Source of the DNA: Bacteroidota bacterium
GTDB taxonomy: Bacteria; Bacteroidota; Ignavibacteria; UBA10030; SZUA-254
Assembly: GCA_036522515.1 (NCBI GenBank)
Contig: DATDFQ010000044.1
Location: forward strand, 1 to 64,000
Length of the DNA stretch: 64,000 nucleotides
Direction of reading: 5' to 3'
Shown piece by piece: positions 45,340-54,869 of this stretch; position 1 is the stretch's first letter; each line of letters begins with the position of its first letter. Under the pieces are notes generated by a model. That model had not been told where the DNA came from, made no database searches, and saw nothing but the letters and a program-made list of their open reading frames with translations. The translations under genes and the position numbers were made by a program.

Positions 45340-46366
45340 GCCCGTAACCAACGAAGCTCTCCCTCCGGATTTGAGGGAGCACCGGGCGGTCGTCGCCTGG
45401 AATCGAATCAACCCCGGCGGGGACGAGCCGGCCGCGATCGAGGTTCTGAAACTGAGAAACAAGTCGGCTGTTTACAGGATGGCGGGGATCGGACCGAGCG
45501 GATCGGCGGTCATCGCAAAGCGGTGTCTGGCCGCCACGGCGCGGATCGAGCATATGATCCACAGCGAATTCCTCGCGCGCCTGCCGATCGGCGCACTGCA
45601 GTGTTACGGGTTCCTCGAAGAAGACAGCGGGGAGTTCTGCTGGCTCTTCATGGAGGAAGCCACGGGCGAGGCGTACTCTCCGCTCGACTCGGGGCACCGT
45701 GCGCTGGCGGGAAACTGGCTCGCGACGGTACACGCCGCGGCAGCCGGCGCAGGTCTTGAGCGTTTCCTTCCGGCGCGCAATCCGATCCATTACCTGGGCC
45801 TCCTGAAAGCCTCGCGCGATGTGTTTCTGCGCCATCTCTCCAACCCGGCGCTTCCCGCCGACAATATTCGGACTCTTGACGCGATGATCTCGCATTGCGA
45901 TGCGATGGAATCAAACTGGCCCGAGGTGGAAGATCGTTGTTCCGAGATGCCGCAAACCCTGGTCCATGGAGATTTTGTGATCAAGAATGTCTGTATCCGC
46001 ACGACTCCGGAGCTGGCGCTCGTCACCTTCGACTGGGAGGCGGCGGGGTGGGGCGTTCCCGCCGCGGATTTTGCCCAGTTTACGGGCCGGACCGTCAGTC
46101 CGGATCTCACGGTCTATTATTCGGCGATGAAGGCGTCGCAATGCGAGCTGGCTCCCCTGGCCATCCAACGCCTCGCGGAGTATGGAAAACTCTTTCGATT
46201 GATCGACGACATGTACTGGGTTTCGCAGAGCATGGAGTTTGATAAGCATGAGTTCCTGGTGAAGCCAATTTCCTATCTGATGAGTTACGACAGGCGGATG
46301 GTCGAAGCGTTGAAAACAATGAACTGGACCAGGGGCGAACCGCTCTTAAGTCAGGCGGCCTCATGA
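45332..46366 (+). CDS. APH-family phosphotransferase 1
   Basis: 344 residues of the aminoglycoside phosphotransferase / choline-kinase-like fold. Catalytic loop LVHGDFVIKN (Asp214, Asn219) and the metal-binding Asp in VTFDWEAAGWG are intact, so it is probably active on a small molecule or glycan hydroxyl. It overlaps the ABC gene by 8 bases with AAGGAAG upstream, and overlaps the next gene by 4. Two more members of the same fold follow, but their sequences are clearly different; these are not recent duplicates. Resistance is possible but the context favours biosynthesis. Confidence 0.9.
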   Translation: MSKPVTNEALPPDLREHRAVVAWNRINPGGDEPAAIEVLKLRNKSAVYRMAGIGPSGSAVIAKRCLAATARIEHMIHSEFLARLPIGALQCYGFLEEDSGEFCWLFMEEATGEAYSPLDSGHRALAGNWLATVHAAAAGAGLERFLPARNPIHYLGLLKASRDVFLRHLSNPALPADNIRTLDAMISHCDAMESNWPEVEDRCSEMPQTLVHGDFVIKNVCIRTTPELALVTFDWEAAGWGVPAADFAQFTGRTVSPDLTVYYSAMKASQCELAPLAIQRLAEYGKLFRLIDDMYWVSQSMEFDKHEFLVKPISYLMSYDRRMVEALKTMNWTRGEPLLSQAAS

Positions 46367-47454
46367 TTCAAAACCTCAAAGGATTGCTCGAGAATGTGCG
46401 CCAGCCGGGCGTCAGCGAGCTTTGCAGGTTGCTTGGCGAGCTGCTGGAAGCGCCGGACCTGTCTTACCGCCTGATTGGATGGGAGAGCCTGCAATTGCCG
46501 AACCCCGCGGTGTTTCGCCTCCGGTTCGAATGCGGGGCGGAGGTCCGGTCTCTGATCGTCAAGCGGCTGGAACCGCGGATCGGCCAACGGAACGAGCTTG
46601 CGATGAAGCGATGGTTGCCGGCGGTGGGGCTGGCTGAGAACGTCCCCGCCCTTCTCGGGATCGCAGCGGAACGGAACGGCCTGTGCGTGTGGCATGTCTA
46701 TGAAGACCTGGGAGCTTCGCCTCTGGCGCCGGAGGTGACCGATTGGCCCCGGGTGGAGGCAGTGATCGATCTGATCGCGAAGATTCACCGCCGGTTTGCG
46801 GATCACCCTCTCCTGCCCGAGGTCCGTCTCCATGGCGGAGATTTGGGGATCCAATTCTATACGTCGAACGTGAAGGACGCGATTCACTGTCTCGAGGCGA
46901 TCGGATCGCCGGAGGCGCAGGGGGTGACCCCGCAGCTCCGGTCCCTGTGCGACCGGCTGCTAGACAGGCTGCATCTCCTGATGAAGGAGGGGCCGGAACG
47001 CGCGAATCTTCTGGCACAGCTCGGGGGTCCGGAAACCCTCCTCCACGGAGACCTCTGGACGTCCAACACGTTCGTCGTTCCGGGTGAAACCGGTTTGCAG
47101 GCGCGGCTCATCGATTGGGACCATGCCGCCGCCGGGCCCGGGAGTTACGATCTCTCGACCTTTCTGCTGAGGTTTCCCCGCGAGCACCGGCAGCGGATCT
47201 TCGAGCTCTATCTCGGAGCGGTCAGGCGCATCGACTGGGCGATCGCGCGGCCGGAAGATCTTAACCGGCTCTTCGAGACGCACGAGCTCGCAAGAATCGC
47301 AAACCGGATCATCTGGCCGGCGATTGCCGTAATCCGGGATCGCGCGGAGTGGGGATTTGAGATGCTCGCAGAAATCGAACGATGGTTCGAGACGATGGAC
47401 CAGGCGTTCGTCGAGTACAACGAAACCAGCACTGAGGAGGTCATGTCGCTATGA
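46363..47454 (+). CDS. APH-family phosphotransferase 2
   Basis: 363 residues of the same kinase fold. The catalytic loop LLHGDLWTSN (Asp230, Asn235) and LIDWDHAAAGPGSYDL are intact. It starts inside the stop of phosphotransferase 1 and ends inside the start of the YdjC gene (4-base overlaps both), so its translation is coupled to theirs. The substrate is unknown; a sugar, amino alcohol or lipid head group would suit the neighbours. Confidence 0.92.
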   Translation: MIQNLKGLLENVRQPGVSELCRLLGELLEAPDLSYRLIGWESLQLPNPAVFRLRFECGAEVRSLIVKRLEPRIGQRNELAMKRWLPAVGLAENVPALLGIAAERNGLCVWHVYEDLGASPLAPEVTDWPRVEAVIDLIAKIHRRFADHPLLPEVRLHGGDLGIQFYTSNVKDAIHCLEAIGSPEAQGVTPQLRSLCDRLLDRLHLLMKEGPERANLLAQLGGPETLLHGDLWTSNTFVVPGETGLQARLIDWDHAAAGPGSYDLSTFLLRFPREHRQRIFELYLGAVRRIDWAIARPEDLNRLFETHELARIANRIIWPAIAVIRDRAEWGFEMLAEIERWFETMDQAFVEYNETSTEEVMSL

Positions 47455-48140
47455 AATATCTCATCGTCAACGCGGATGATTTCGGGGCGAGTTACGGCAT
47501 CAACCGGGGAATTCTCGAGGCGCACCAGCGCGGCATCCTGACCAGCGCCAGCCTGATGGTGCGTTCGCGGTGGAGCAGCGATGCCGCCGCACTAAGCCGC
47601 ACGGTCCCCGAAATGAGCCTCGGATTGCACATCCAGCTCGCCGAAAACTTCGGAGACTGCCTGTTCGACATGGGGGAGGGCCTCGCAAAGGAATTGCGCG
47701 CTCAGTATTACCAGTTCATGGAACTGACCGACAAGTCGCCGACGCACATCGACTCCCACAACAACGTCCACCGGCATCCGGAGGCGCTGGCGCAGTTTCT
47801 CCGCTTTGCGGGGGAGTACGAACTGCCCCTGCGCGAGTACTCGTCGGTCCGCTGCCTCTCGAAATTTTGCGGGCAATGGGGCGGACTCCCGCACCCGGAG
47901 CAAATCAGCGTGGAGAATCTGACTCGAATCCTGGAAACGGATGTCCCGGAGGGGATCACCGAGTTAAGGTGTCATCCAGGCTATGTCGACAAGGATTTCG
48001 CATCCGACTATTCACTCCATCGTGAAATTGAATTGCGGACCCTGTGCGACCCGCTCATTCGCAGCGCCCTGGCCGAACAGTCGATCGTGCTTGTCAATTA
48101 CAAGGATTACGCCCTGCTCGCCCCGATGGCCGCGGCGTGA
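47451..48140 (+). CDS. ChbG/YdjC-like carbohydrate deacetylase
   Basis: 229 residues of the ChbG/YdjC (hopanoid-associated HpnK-type) deacetylase family. Metal-site motifs are visible: NADDFG near the N-terminus (Asp9/Asp10), GLHIQL, THIDSHNNVHRHPE and ELRCHPGY. The family removes N-acetyl groups from sugars, e.g. chitobiose. It thus probably deacetylates a HexNAc in the product or intermediate made by the neighbouring genes. It starts inside the stop of phosphotransferase 2. Confidence 0.93.
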   Translation: MKYLIVNADDFGASYGINRGILEAHQRGILTSASLMVRSRWSSDAAALSRTVPEMSLGLHIQLAENFGDCLFDMGEGLAKELRAQYYQFMELTDKSPTHIDSHNNVHRHPEALAQFLRFAGEYELPLREYSSVRCLSKFCGQWGGLPHPEQISVENLTRILETDVPEGITELRCHPGYVDKDFASDYSLHREIELRTLCDPLIRSALAEQSIVLVNYKDYALLAPMAAA

Positions 48141-48152
48141 TCAAGGAGCAGC

Positions 48153-49307
48153 ATGTCTCTCGTAGTCCTATCAGCCTATAATGTCGTGAACTTCCCCGAC
48201 GGGGGCGGGCATTTCTGGGTCTACATGCAATACGTGCAGGGGCTGCGCCGGCTGGGATACGATGTCTATTGGATGGAAGAGTTCCGCCCGACGGGCGATC
48301 CGGAGCAGGACGCGCTCCTCCTTTCCACCTTCTCCGCACGGATGGAGCGATTTGGCATCGGCGGAAATCTGCTCCTCTACGTCGACACAAGCACGGCGGC
48401 CTCCCGGGGCGGCGCCATCGAATTCCTCGGACGGAACCGCTCCGAGGCCGAGGCCATCATCGCCCAGGCCTCGCTTCTATTCAATTTCCACTACGCCATC
48501 AACCCGGCCCTTCTCGCGCTCTTCAAGCGCTCCGCCCTCATCGACATAGACCCGGGGTTGCTCCAGTTCTGGATCAGCAGGGGCCAGTTGAGAGTCCCGC
48601 GTCATACTCTTTACTTTACCATCGGGGAAACCGTCGGGAGATCGGGGGCCATGGTTCCGGACTGCGGTCTCCGGTGGAACCATATACACCCCCCCGTATC
48701 CCTCGAGCAATGGCCGTACGTGTTCGACCCGGCGGCGGACGTCTTCAGCACGGTTTCCAATTGGGATGCGGACGACTGGGTGGTGGACAACGGCGATTCG
48801 TTCGAAAACACGAAACGCGTCGCCTTCCTGAAGTTTGCGAGGATGCCCCGCCTGACGAGTCAACCGTTGGAGCTTGCGCTTTTTATGGGGACTTTGAAAG
48901 ACGAGGAAGAACGCCGGGAGCTCGAAGAACGGGGATGGCGGATACGCCAGTCCCGCGAAGTCGCGGACACTCCCGAAAAGTACCAAACATACATTCAGCG
49001 CTCGCGGGGAGAATTCAGCTGCACGAAACCGTCCTACGTGAAGTTCCGCACGGCCTGGGTCAGCGACCGTACGCTCTGTTATCTCGCCAGCGGCAAGCCC
49101 GTGGTGGTCCAGGACACGGGACCGAGTTCCTTCCTGCCGAACGGTGAAGGGATGTTCCGCTTCTCGACGGCTGAAGAGGCGGCGCAGGCGCTCGAGATCA
49201 TTAATTCCGACTACGAGCGGCACTGCCGCGCCGCCCGGAGACTCGCGGAGACCTATTTCGACGCAAATCACGTGGCCGGAAAAATATTGGAGTATTCTCT
49301 CCAGTGA
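48153..49307 (+). CDS. GT-B-like glycosyltransferase, uncharacterised family
   Basis: 384 residues. The N-terminus has a Rossmann-like start VVLSAYNVVNFPDGGGHFWV and ends with the second half of a GT-B fold (about 270-384: RGEFSCTKPSYVKFRTAWVS, then LASGKPVVVQDTGPSSFL and EGMFRFSTAEEA) as in CgeB-like transferases. The donor and acceptor are unknown. It starts 12 bases after the YdjC stop with AAGGAG upstream. It may glycosylate the product before export. Confidence 0.75.
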   Translation: MSLVVLSAYNVVNFPDGGGHFWVYMQYVQGLRRLGYDVYWMEEFRPTGDPEQDALLLSTFSARMERFGIGGNLLLYVDTSTAASRGGAIEFLGRNRSEAEAIIAQASLLFNFHYAINPALLALFKRSALIDIDPGLLQFWISRGQLRVPRHTLYFTIGETVGRSGAMVPDCGLRWNHIHPPVSLEQWPYVFDPAADVFSTVSNWDADDWVVDNGDSFENTKRVAFLKFARMPRLTSQPLELALFMGTLKDEEERRELEERGWRIRQSREVADTPEKYQTYIQRSRGEFSCTKPSYVKFRTAWVSDRTLCYLASGKPVVVQDTGPSSFLPNGEGMFRFSTAEEAAQALEIINSDYERHCRAARRLAETYFDANHVAGKILEYSLQ

Positions 49308-49362
49308 GCCGGGTTCACATCTTCAGTTGTTCGTCCGGTCTCAACCGGCGGGAGCCGAACCG

Positions 49363-50361
49363 GTGAGAACGCCCGCCTCGCTCCTCCCGGACTCGCAGAC
49401 GTTGCTCGACCGGCTGTCGGGCACCCTGAGCACCGGTGGCGGCAAGCGCGGGGATGTGGCTCTCCTCGACCGGACGCCGCCCCGGATGATGAGCACGTTT
49501 CCGAACGAGGTCGTAACCTGCCGTTCCGCCGACGGCAAGACACGCAAGTTGTTCATCAAGTATGCGGGGGGGCGGGAGCACGATGCGTTCGGACACCGCG
49601 GCGGAATCGCCTACGAAGCGGAAGTGTATGCGCGCATTCTCAATTCGTATCCGGACTTCAGGCCAAAGTGCATCGGAACTCAAGCCGGCAGCGGGACGAG
49701 AGATGCGTGGCTACTCCTGGAATTTATCGACCGGTCCGTACGGCTGAGCGATGTCAGCGTGAGACAGCGTGTGAGGCAGCCGGCAGCGATGTCGAAGGCG
49801 GTGAACTGGATCGGGACATTCCACTCGACGCATGAAACGGACGCCCGGAAGCCGGACCTGTCGTTTCTGGCGTCGTACGACGCCCGTTATTACGGGGGGT
49901 GGGCTCTCCGTACGGCTGAGTACGCCGAATCGCTCCTCTCCCGTTTTCCGTGGTTAAGCCGCCTCTGGGAGAGCGGAGACGAATGGTTCAAACCCTTGCT
50001 GGCGGCTCCCCGGACGGTCATTCACGGGGAGTTCTACGCGAAGACCGTATTGCTCCGCAGGGATCAGATCTACATTATCGATTGGGAGTCGGCCGCATAC
50101 GCCCCCGGCGAAATTGACCTCGCCGCATTGACTGAAGGAATTCGTTGGCCTGCCTCGATTGTGCGGCTCTGCGAACGGGAATACCTTCGGGCCCGGTGGC
50201 CGGAAGGGCCGCCTTCTCAATTTGAACGGATCCTCGACGCGGCAAGAATGTATCTTCACTTCCGATGGTTGGGGGAACGGCCCGATTGGACGCTGCGCGA
50301 AAAATCTTTTTGGCGGTTTGATCAACTCTTCCAAACCGCGCGACGGATGGGGCTCCTGTAA
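49363..50361 (+). CDS. APH-family phosphotransferase 3 with altered catalytic loop
   Basis: About 332 residues, same fold as the two kinases upstream but with HGEFYAKT (221-228) in place of HGDxxxxN: catalytic Asp is Glu223 and the metal Asn is Thr228; IIDWESAAYAPGEIDLA keeps the later Asp. It may be inactive, use another mechanism, or bind ligand only. GTG 49363 is the best start (GGGAG 9 bases upstream); an in-frame TTG lies shortly before, and the frame opens within the GT gene. It ends directly against the receptor start. Confidence 0.8.
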   Translation: MRTPASLLPDSQTLLDRLSGTLSTGGGKRGDVALLDRTPPRMMSTFPNEVVTCRSADGKTRKLFIKYAGGREHDAFGHRGGIAYEAEVYARILNSYPDFRPKCIGTQAGSGTRDAWLLLEFIDRSVRLSDVSVRQRVRQPAAMSKAVNWIGTFHSTHETDARKPDLSFLASYDARYYGGWALRTAEYAESLLSRFPWLSRLWESGDEWFKPLLAAPRTVIHGEFYAKTVLLRRDQIYIIDWESAAYAPGEIDLAALTEGIRWPASIVRLCEREYLRARWPEGPPSQFERILDAARMYLHFRWLGERPDWTLREKSFWRFDQLFQTARRMGLL

Positions 50362-52794
50362 ATGGCAGGTCTAAAGCAGATCGTGGGGCGGTGTCGGAGA
50401 TCTCTCCCGGTCCTATTCTTCTTCCTGCTGATCCTTTCCGGCAGCCTCCGCTCACAGACGATCAGAGGAAAAGTGGTGGTCTCTGCGACAAATCAGCCGG
50501 TCGAGGCCGCGAACGCGGTTCTTCAAAAGACCGCCGATAGCTCGCTCGTCACGGGGATGGTGACCGATAAAAATGGAATGTTCGAGTTCAGTCATATCCC
50601 TGCGGGAGAGTACGGAATTCAGATCACCCTCCTCGGATACGCGGGAGCCAGAATCGCGCCGGTGAGGGTTACCCCGGCAGACACCCTCATAGACGTCGGG
50701 ACGATCTCTCTCGCCGAAACGACGCTGGCCCTCGAGGAGGTGACCGTCACTTCCCAAAAGGAGTTGCTCAACCTCGGGATCGACAAGAGAGTCTATAATG
50801 TGGGCGAAGACATCCAGAGCAAGTCTATTTCGGCAAGCGACGTGCTTCGCAACGTTCCCTCGGTCGAAGTCGATCTCGACGGGAAGGTCGCACTCCGCGG
50901 ATCGGGCGACGTTTTAATCATGATCGACGGTAAAACTACGCCAAGCATGGGATCGGGCAAGACGGAAATCTTGCAGCAAATCCCCGCCAGTGCCGTCAGG
51001 AAGATCGAGGTGATGACGAACCCTTCCGCGAAATTCAAACCTGACGCGGAGGCGGGAATTATCAACATCGTCCTCAAAAAGGGGAGCGGAGACGGTTTCA
51101 ACGGCGGCTTGACCGTGAACGCGGGAAATGCCGATCGCTACAATGGGGATCTGAGGGTGGATTACAGCCAGGACGGGCTCAGCATGTACGGGAGCTACAG
51201 CCCGCGGCAGGATAACCGCACTCACATCCAGAGCCAGTCGGTCGCGGAAATGAGCGGTTCGACGATCCGCAACTATTACGAACAGGATGACACCTCTACG
51301 ACCCACAATCTTTCGCACCTGGTCCTGATGGGAGGAGATCTGAGGATTGACGAGTCGAACACGGCGGGAGTCTCCGGAAGTTATGTCCGGCGGGATGCGA
51401 CCACATTCGGAATGAAAACCACGACGCGCGAAGGGGCGGGGGGAGGAGTCACCCAGCACTCCAGCCGCATTCATAACGGGACTGTCGGAGAGCCCGACTA
51501 CACTGTGAAGGGCTACCTCAGGCACGAGTTCGACCGCAGCCAGCGGCTCCAGATCGATATTAAGGCGTCGAAGGATCGCAGCCAGGATGTGAGCCGCTTT
51601 ACGACGGCGACGATGTTTCCCCAACCGTTGCTCACCTATGATAACTCGACAACGACCGAAGTGGGGAAGGAGCTTGAGCTCTCCATCGACTACAATCTGG
51701 CGATCGACAGCGTGTCGAAGCTTGAGACGGGTTATTCAGGCGAGCGAAACGTCGACGATTTGGATCTGAACATCACCTATCTGGACACGCTCCGGCAATC
51801 GTTCGTCACGGACCCCGCCAGGACGAATCATTTCATTCACAACGAAGCGATCCACGCGGCGTATGCGACGTACGAACGCCGCTTCGGACTATTTGGTTTT
51901 AAGGCGGGCCTGCGCGCGGAGCAGGTGTACGGGACTTCCGACCTCACCACCCGGAACACCACGTTCGACAATGATTACTTCAATCTCTATCCAACGTTGC
52001 ATCTTGCCTACAAATTGAACGAAAGCATGGAGCTCCAATCCAATTACAGCAGGAGAGTCTACCGGCCGCAGGCGGAGGATTTGAATCCGTTCCCGGACTA
52101 CTCCGATCCGGCTGATCTCTTTGCCGGCAACCCCCGTCTTCTCCCGATTTACACTCATTCGGTGGAGTTTGGCTGCCTGTTTCAGACCGACAGGGTTTCG
52201 TTCCTCCCGATGATCTTCTACCGTCACAAGTACAACCGGTTCACAAACGTGACGACGGCGCTCAACGATTCCACGCTCTACACGACGATCGAAAACCTTG
52301 GCTCCGATGATGCTGCTGGTCTTGAGTTCGTCCTATCGGGCTCGGTGACCAGCTTCATCTCGACCAACGCAAATGCCGATATTTTTTACAATCAGATCGA
52401 CGCATCGGCGCTCGGCTTCGCCCCCGTGAAATCGATCGTCACCTGGAGGGGAGCCATGACGTGCGATGTCCGTCTCTCGCCGACGACGCGGGTTCAGCTG
52501 AACCCGATATACCGCGCCGCACGGTTGACGCCCGCGGGAGAAGATTCTCCCTACTTCATACTGAATATAGGATTCCGGCAGGATTTCATGGACCGGCGGC
52601 TCTCGCTGCTGCTGAGCGCCTCGGACGTGTTCAAGAGCTGGACGAAGGAAACCGACTGGACCTCGGGCGCGCTCTCCGAAAACCAGGTACGCGTCCGGGA
52701 TTCGAGGATCATTTATTTCGGGCTCACCTATCACCTGGGTGTGCCTTCGAAGAAAACCGAGAAGGAATCCCTCAAGTACGACGATGAAGACTAG
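50362..52794 (+). CDS. TonB-dependent receptor-like outer-membrane barrel protein
   Basis: 810 residues: signal peptide (LPVLFFFLLILSGSLRSQ), a carboxypeptidase-regulatory-like domain (about 33-120; IRGKVVVSATNQPVEAANAV), a plug domain (about 145-240; SASDVLRNVPSVEVDLDG, AGIINIVLKKG) and an OMP_b-brl_3-type barrel to the end. Such proteins import siderophores or glycans or help surface export. The ATG follows the stop of phosphotransferase 3 with no gap, so it seems to belong to the same transcript and could be the outer-membrane partner for the product of the locus. Confidence 0.93.
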   Translation: MAGLKQIVGRCRRSLPVLFFFLLILSGSLRSQTIRGKVVVSATNQPVEAANAVLQKTADSSLVTGMVTDKNGMFEFSHIPAGEYGIQITLLGYAGARIAPVRVTPADTLIDVGTISLAETTLALEEVTVTSQKELLNLGIDKRVYNVGEDIQSKSISASDVLRNVPSVEVDLDGKVALRGSGDVLIMIDGKTTPSMGSGKTEILQQIPASAVRKIEVMTNPSAKFKPDAEAGIINIVLKKGSGDGFNGGLTVNAGNADRYNGDLRVDYSQDGLSMYGSYSPRQDNRTHIQSQSVAEMSGSTIRNYYEQDDTSTTHNLSHLVLMGGDLRIDESNTAGVSGSYVRRDATTFGMKTTTREGAGGGVTQHSSRIHNGTVGEPDYTVKGYLRHEFDRSQRLQIDIKASKDRSQDVSRFTTATMFPQPLLTYDNSTTTEVGKELELSIDYNLAIDSVSKLETGYSGERNVDDLDLNITYLDTLRQSFVTDPARTNHFIHNEAIHAAYATYERRFGLFGFKAGLRAEQVYGTSDLTTRNTTFDNDYFNLYPTLHLAYKLNESMELQSNYSRRVYRPQAEDLNPFPDYSDPADLFAGNPRLLPIYTHSVEFGCLFQTDRVSFLPMIFYRHKYNRFTNVTTALNDSTLYTTIENLGSDDAAGLEFVLSGSVTSFISTNANADIFYNQIDASALGFAPVKSIVTWRGAMTCDVRLSPTTRVQLNPIYRAARLTPAGEDSPYFILNIGFRQDFMDRRLSLLLSASDVFKSWTKETDWTSGALSENQVRVRDSRIIYFGLTYHLGVPSKKTEKESLKYDDED

Positions 52795-52798
52795 CCCC

Positions 52799-53287
52799 CT
52801 AGGTCCAGGGCTCGTCGCCCGAGGGGCCGTAGATCGAGGGTACTTTCGCTCCGACCATTCTCAAATAGATGGAAAACTGTCCACGGTGGTGGATGCTGTC
52901 GTTCAGCATCAACCAGAACATGTCGGCGCGGCGAACTTCCCCCATCTGTTTGGGGCCGACCGGGGCGGCGATCTTTGAATTCCAGTCCGACTCGGACATC
53001 GCTTCGATTTTGGGGATCACCGAGTTGAAGGTTTTCTCAAACGTATTCAGGAGCTCCGGATACGAAGAGAACTTGGGCATCCCTCCTCCGAATATCACTT
53101 TCCCGTTCACAACTCCGTCCGCAATACCGAGTTCGCCGATAAACATCGTCGCCAGGTCCTTCGCAGATTTGGTTTTCTCGGCGTCGGGCTTGAAGTCCGC
53201 CTTGTCGGCAGGAAGCTGCTTCAAGATCTTGAGGGTCGTGGCGAATTCCCTCTTCCAGGCATTGACGAATATCTCTTTTTCAGTCAT
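52799..53287 (-). CDS. DinB-like four-helix protein
   Basis: 162 residues of the DinB/YfiT-like four-helix bundle family: WKREFATTLKILKQLPADKA, DLATMFIGELG and the conserved C-terminal HHRGQFSIYLRMVGAKVPSI, whose His residues usually bind a metal. Members are thiol transferases or unknown hydrolases. AAAGG stands 8 bases before the ATG. It converges with the receptor gene, four bases apart, with no visible terminator between. Confidence 0.88.
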   Translation of the reverse strand: MTEKEIFVNAWKREFATTLKILKQLPADKADFKPDAEKTKSAKDLATMFIGELGIADGVVNGKVIFGGGMPKFSSYPELLNTFEKTFNSVIPKIEAMSESDWNSKIAAPVGPKQMGEVRRADMFWLMLNDSIHHRGQFSIYLRMVGAKVPSIYGPSGDEPWT

Positions 53288-53324
53288 GACGATAACCTTT
53301 CATATGATGGGTGGTGTCTCAAGT

Positions 53325-53352
53325 TGTCATCCTGAGCGAAGCGAAGGATCTC
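53325..53352. repeat. Family D repeat, copy 3 (single arm)
   Basis: TGTCATCCTGAGCGAAGCGA then AGGATCTC; the usual inverse arm is missing. It lies upstream of the DinB gene, in the 101-base gap to the MoaD-like gene. Confidence 0.8.
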
Positions 53353-53388
53353 ATCGACGACATGTCCAGAGAATCTTGCAAGGGTATC

Positions 53389-53685
53389 CTATCCGCCTGC
53401 TATCGCTCCGATGATCATGAACGGCTCGGTTCCGGAGATCACCGCGTCCGGCAACGGCGCGTCGAGCGGATCGTGTGTGATATCCTCCTGGCAGACGAAA
53501 TACCTTAGAAACGGCCGCCTTTTTTGTGTCCCGTGATCGCGGATCGTTCCTTTCAGCATCGGGTAGCGCAGTTCCAGCGCGTCGAGAATCGAGCTCACCG
53601 TGACGGGGCCCTCCACGTTGAGTTCGACCTCTCCCCCGACATGAGCGAGGGTTCTCAAATGATATGGAAGGGTAACTCTGATCAT
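53389..53685 (-). CDS. MoaD/ThiS-family ubiquitin-like protein
   Basis: 98 residues with a beta-grasp fold pattern ([20 protein letters not shown], then [19 protein letters not shown]) and the diglycine end GAIAGG, needed for adenylation and thiocarboxylate formation in MoaD and ThiS. No molybdopterin, thiamine or E1-like gene is nearby. The ATG overlaps the stop of the propeller gene by four bases, so it is made with that protein. It may serve as a sulfur carrier or as a protein tag (inference). Confidence 0.9.
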   Translation of the reverse strand: MIRVTLPYHLRTLAHVGGEVELNVEGPVTVSSILDALELRYPMLKGTIRDHGTQKRRPFLRYFVCQEDITHDPLDAPLPDAVISGTEPFMIIGAIAGG

Positions 53686-54869
53686 GCGAGTGTCTGAACC
53701 TCGACCGACAAAACCGCCGGAAGATCGCGAACAATCGGAGACCAGTTATTACCGGCATCCGGGGACACGTACACCTGTCCGCCGGTGGTGCCAAAATAGA
53801 TTCCGCAGGGATCGAGCGTGTCGACGGACATCGAGTCGCGCAGTACGTTCACGTAACAGTCCTTCTGCGGCAGGCCGTTGGTGAGGGCTTCCCACTCGTT
53901 CCCGCCCGTCTTGCTCCGGTAAACCCGCAGCTTCCCCTCGAGGGGAAAATGTTCCCCGTCGCTCTTGATCGGGACGACATAGATCGTTTCCGGTTCGTGG
54001 GCGTGAACGTCGATGACGAACCCGAAATCCGTCGGAAGGTTTCCGCTCACCTCTTTCCAGGTATCCCCCGCGTCGTCCGATCGCATCACATCCCAGTGTT
54101 TCTGCATGAACAGCGTGTTCGGGCGCGACGAGTGCTTCGCGATTCTGTGGACGCAGTGGCCCACCTCGGCGTTGGGGTCGGGGATATACTGGGATACCAA
54201 TCCCCGGTTGATCGGCTTCCACGATTTCCCTCCGTCGTCTGAACGGAACGCCCCCGCGGCGGAAATTGCAACGTAGATGCGTCCGGGATTTGTCGAGTCG
54301 AGAAGGATCGTGTGGAGGCACATTCCACCCGCTCCCGGCTGCCAGTTCGGTCCCGTCCCGTGGCCGCGCAGGCCCGGGAGCTCGTTCCAGTTCTTCCCGC
54401 CGTCGGTGGTGCGGAAGATCGCCGCGTCCTCGACGCCCGCATAACAGGTATCCGGGTCTGTGAGAGAGGGCTCGAGATGCCAGACGCGTTTGAATTCCCA
54501 CGGATGTTGTGTGCCGTCATAAAACTGATGCGTGGTCAGCGGTTTGCCCGTGGCGGCGGATGTGTCGTACACGAATTTGTTGCTCTCGCCCATCGGCATT
54601 CCCTGGGGGTTCGTGGTCGGCTCGCCCGGCTTCGTTCCCGGTTGCTCCCACGTCTTGCCTCCGTCGTTCGAGCGCTGGATGATCTGCCCGAACCAGCCGC
54701 TCGTCTGCGATGCATAAATTCGGTTCGGATCGGCCGGAGACCCCTTGAGATGGTACATCTCCCAACCGGTAAAATGGGGCCCGTTGACGCTCCAGTTTTG
54801 CCGCTTGCCGTCCGACGTTAGAATGAACGCGCCTTTGCGCGTTCCTACCAGGACTCGAACTCCGCTCAT
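53682..54869 (-). CDS. BNR/Asp-box beta-propeller protein (sialidase- or VPS10-like)
   Basis: 395 residues. At least five Asp-box motifs ([40 protein letters not shown]) mark a six- or seven-bladed propeller. It has no signal peptide, which is unusual for exo-sialidases, so it is probably cytoplasmic and not a secreted glycosidase. The start has GGGAGA upstream. It shares a four-base overlap with the MoaD-like gene; I infer that they work together. Confidence 0.88.
   Translation of the reverse strand: MSGVRVLVGTRKGAFILTSDGKRQNWSVNGPHFTGWEMYHLKGSPADPNRIYASQTSGWFGQIIQRSNDGGKTWEQPGTKPGEPTTNPQGMPMGESNKFVYDTSAATGKPLTTHQFYDGTQHPWEFKRVWHLEPSLTDPDTCYAGVEDAAIFRTTDGGKNWNELPGLRGHGTGPNWQPGAGGMCLHTILLDSTNPGRIYVAISAAGAFRSDDGGKSWKPINRGLVSQYIPDPNAEVGHCVHRIAKHSSRPNTLFMQKHWDVMRSDDAGDTWKEVSGNLPTDFGFVIDVHAHEPETIYVVPIKSDGEHFPLEGKLRVYRSKTGGNEWEALTNGLPQKDCYVNVLRDSMSVDTLDPCGIYFGTTGGQVYVSPDAGNNWSPIVRDLPAVLSVEVQTLA

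Noticed and set aside
53682-54869. Call as a secreted sialidase
   Set aside because: There is no signal peptide and no recognisable sialidase active-site set; Asp boxes also occur in many non-enzymatic propellers.
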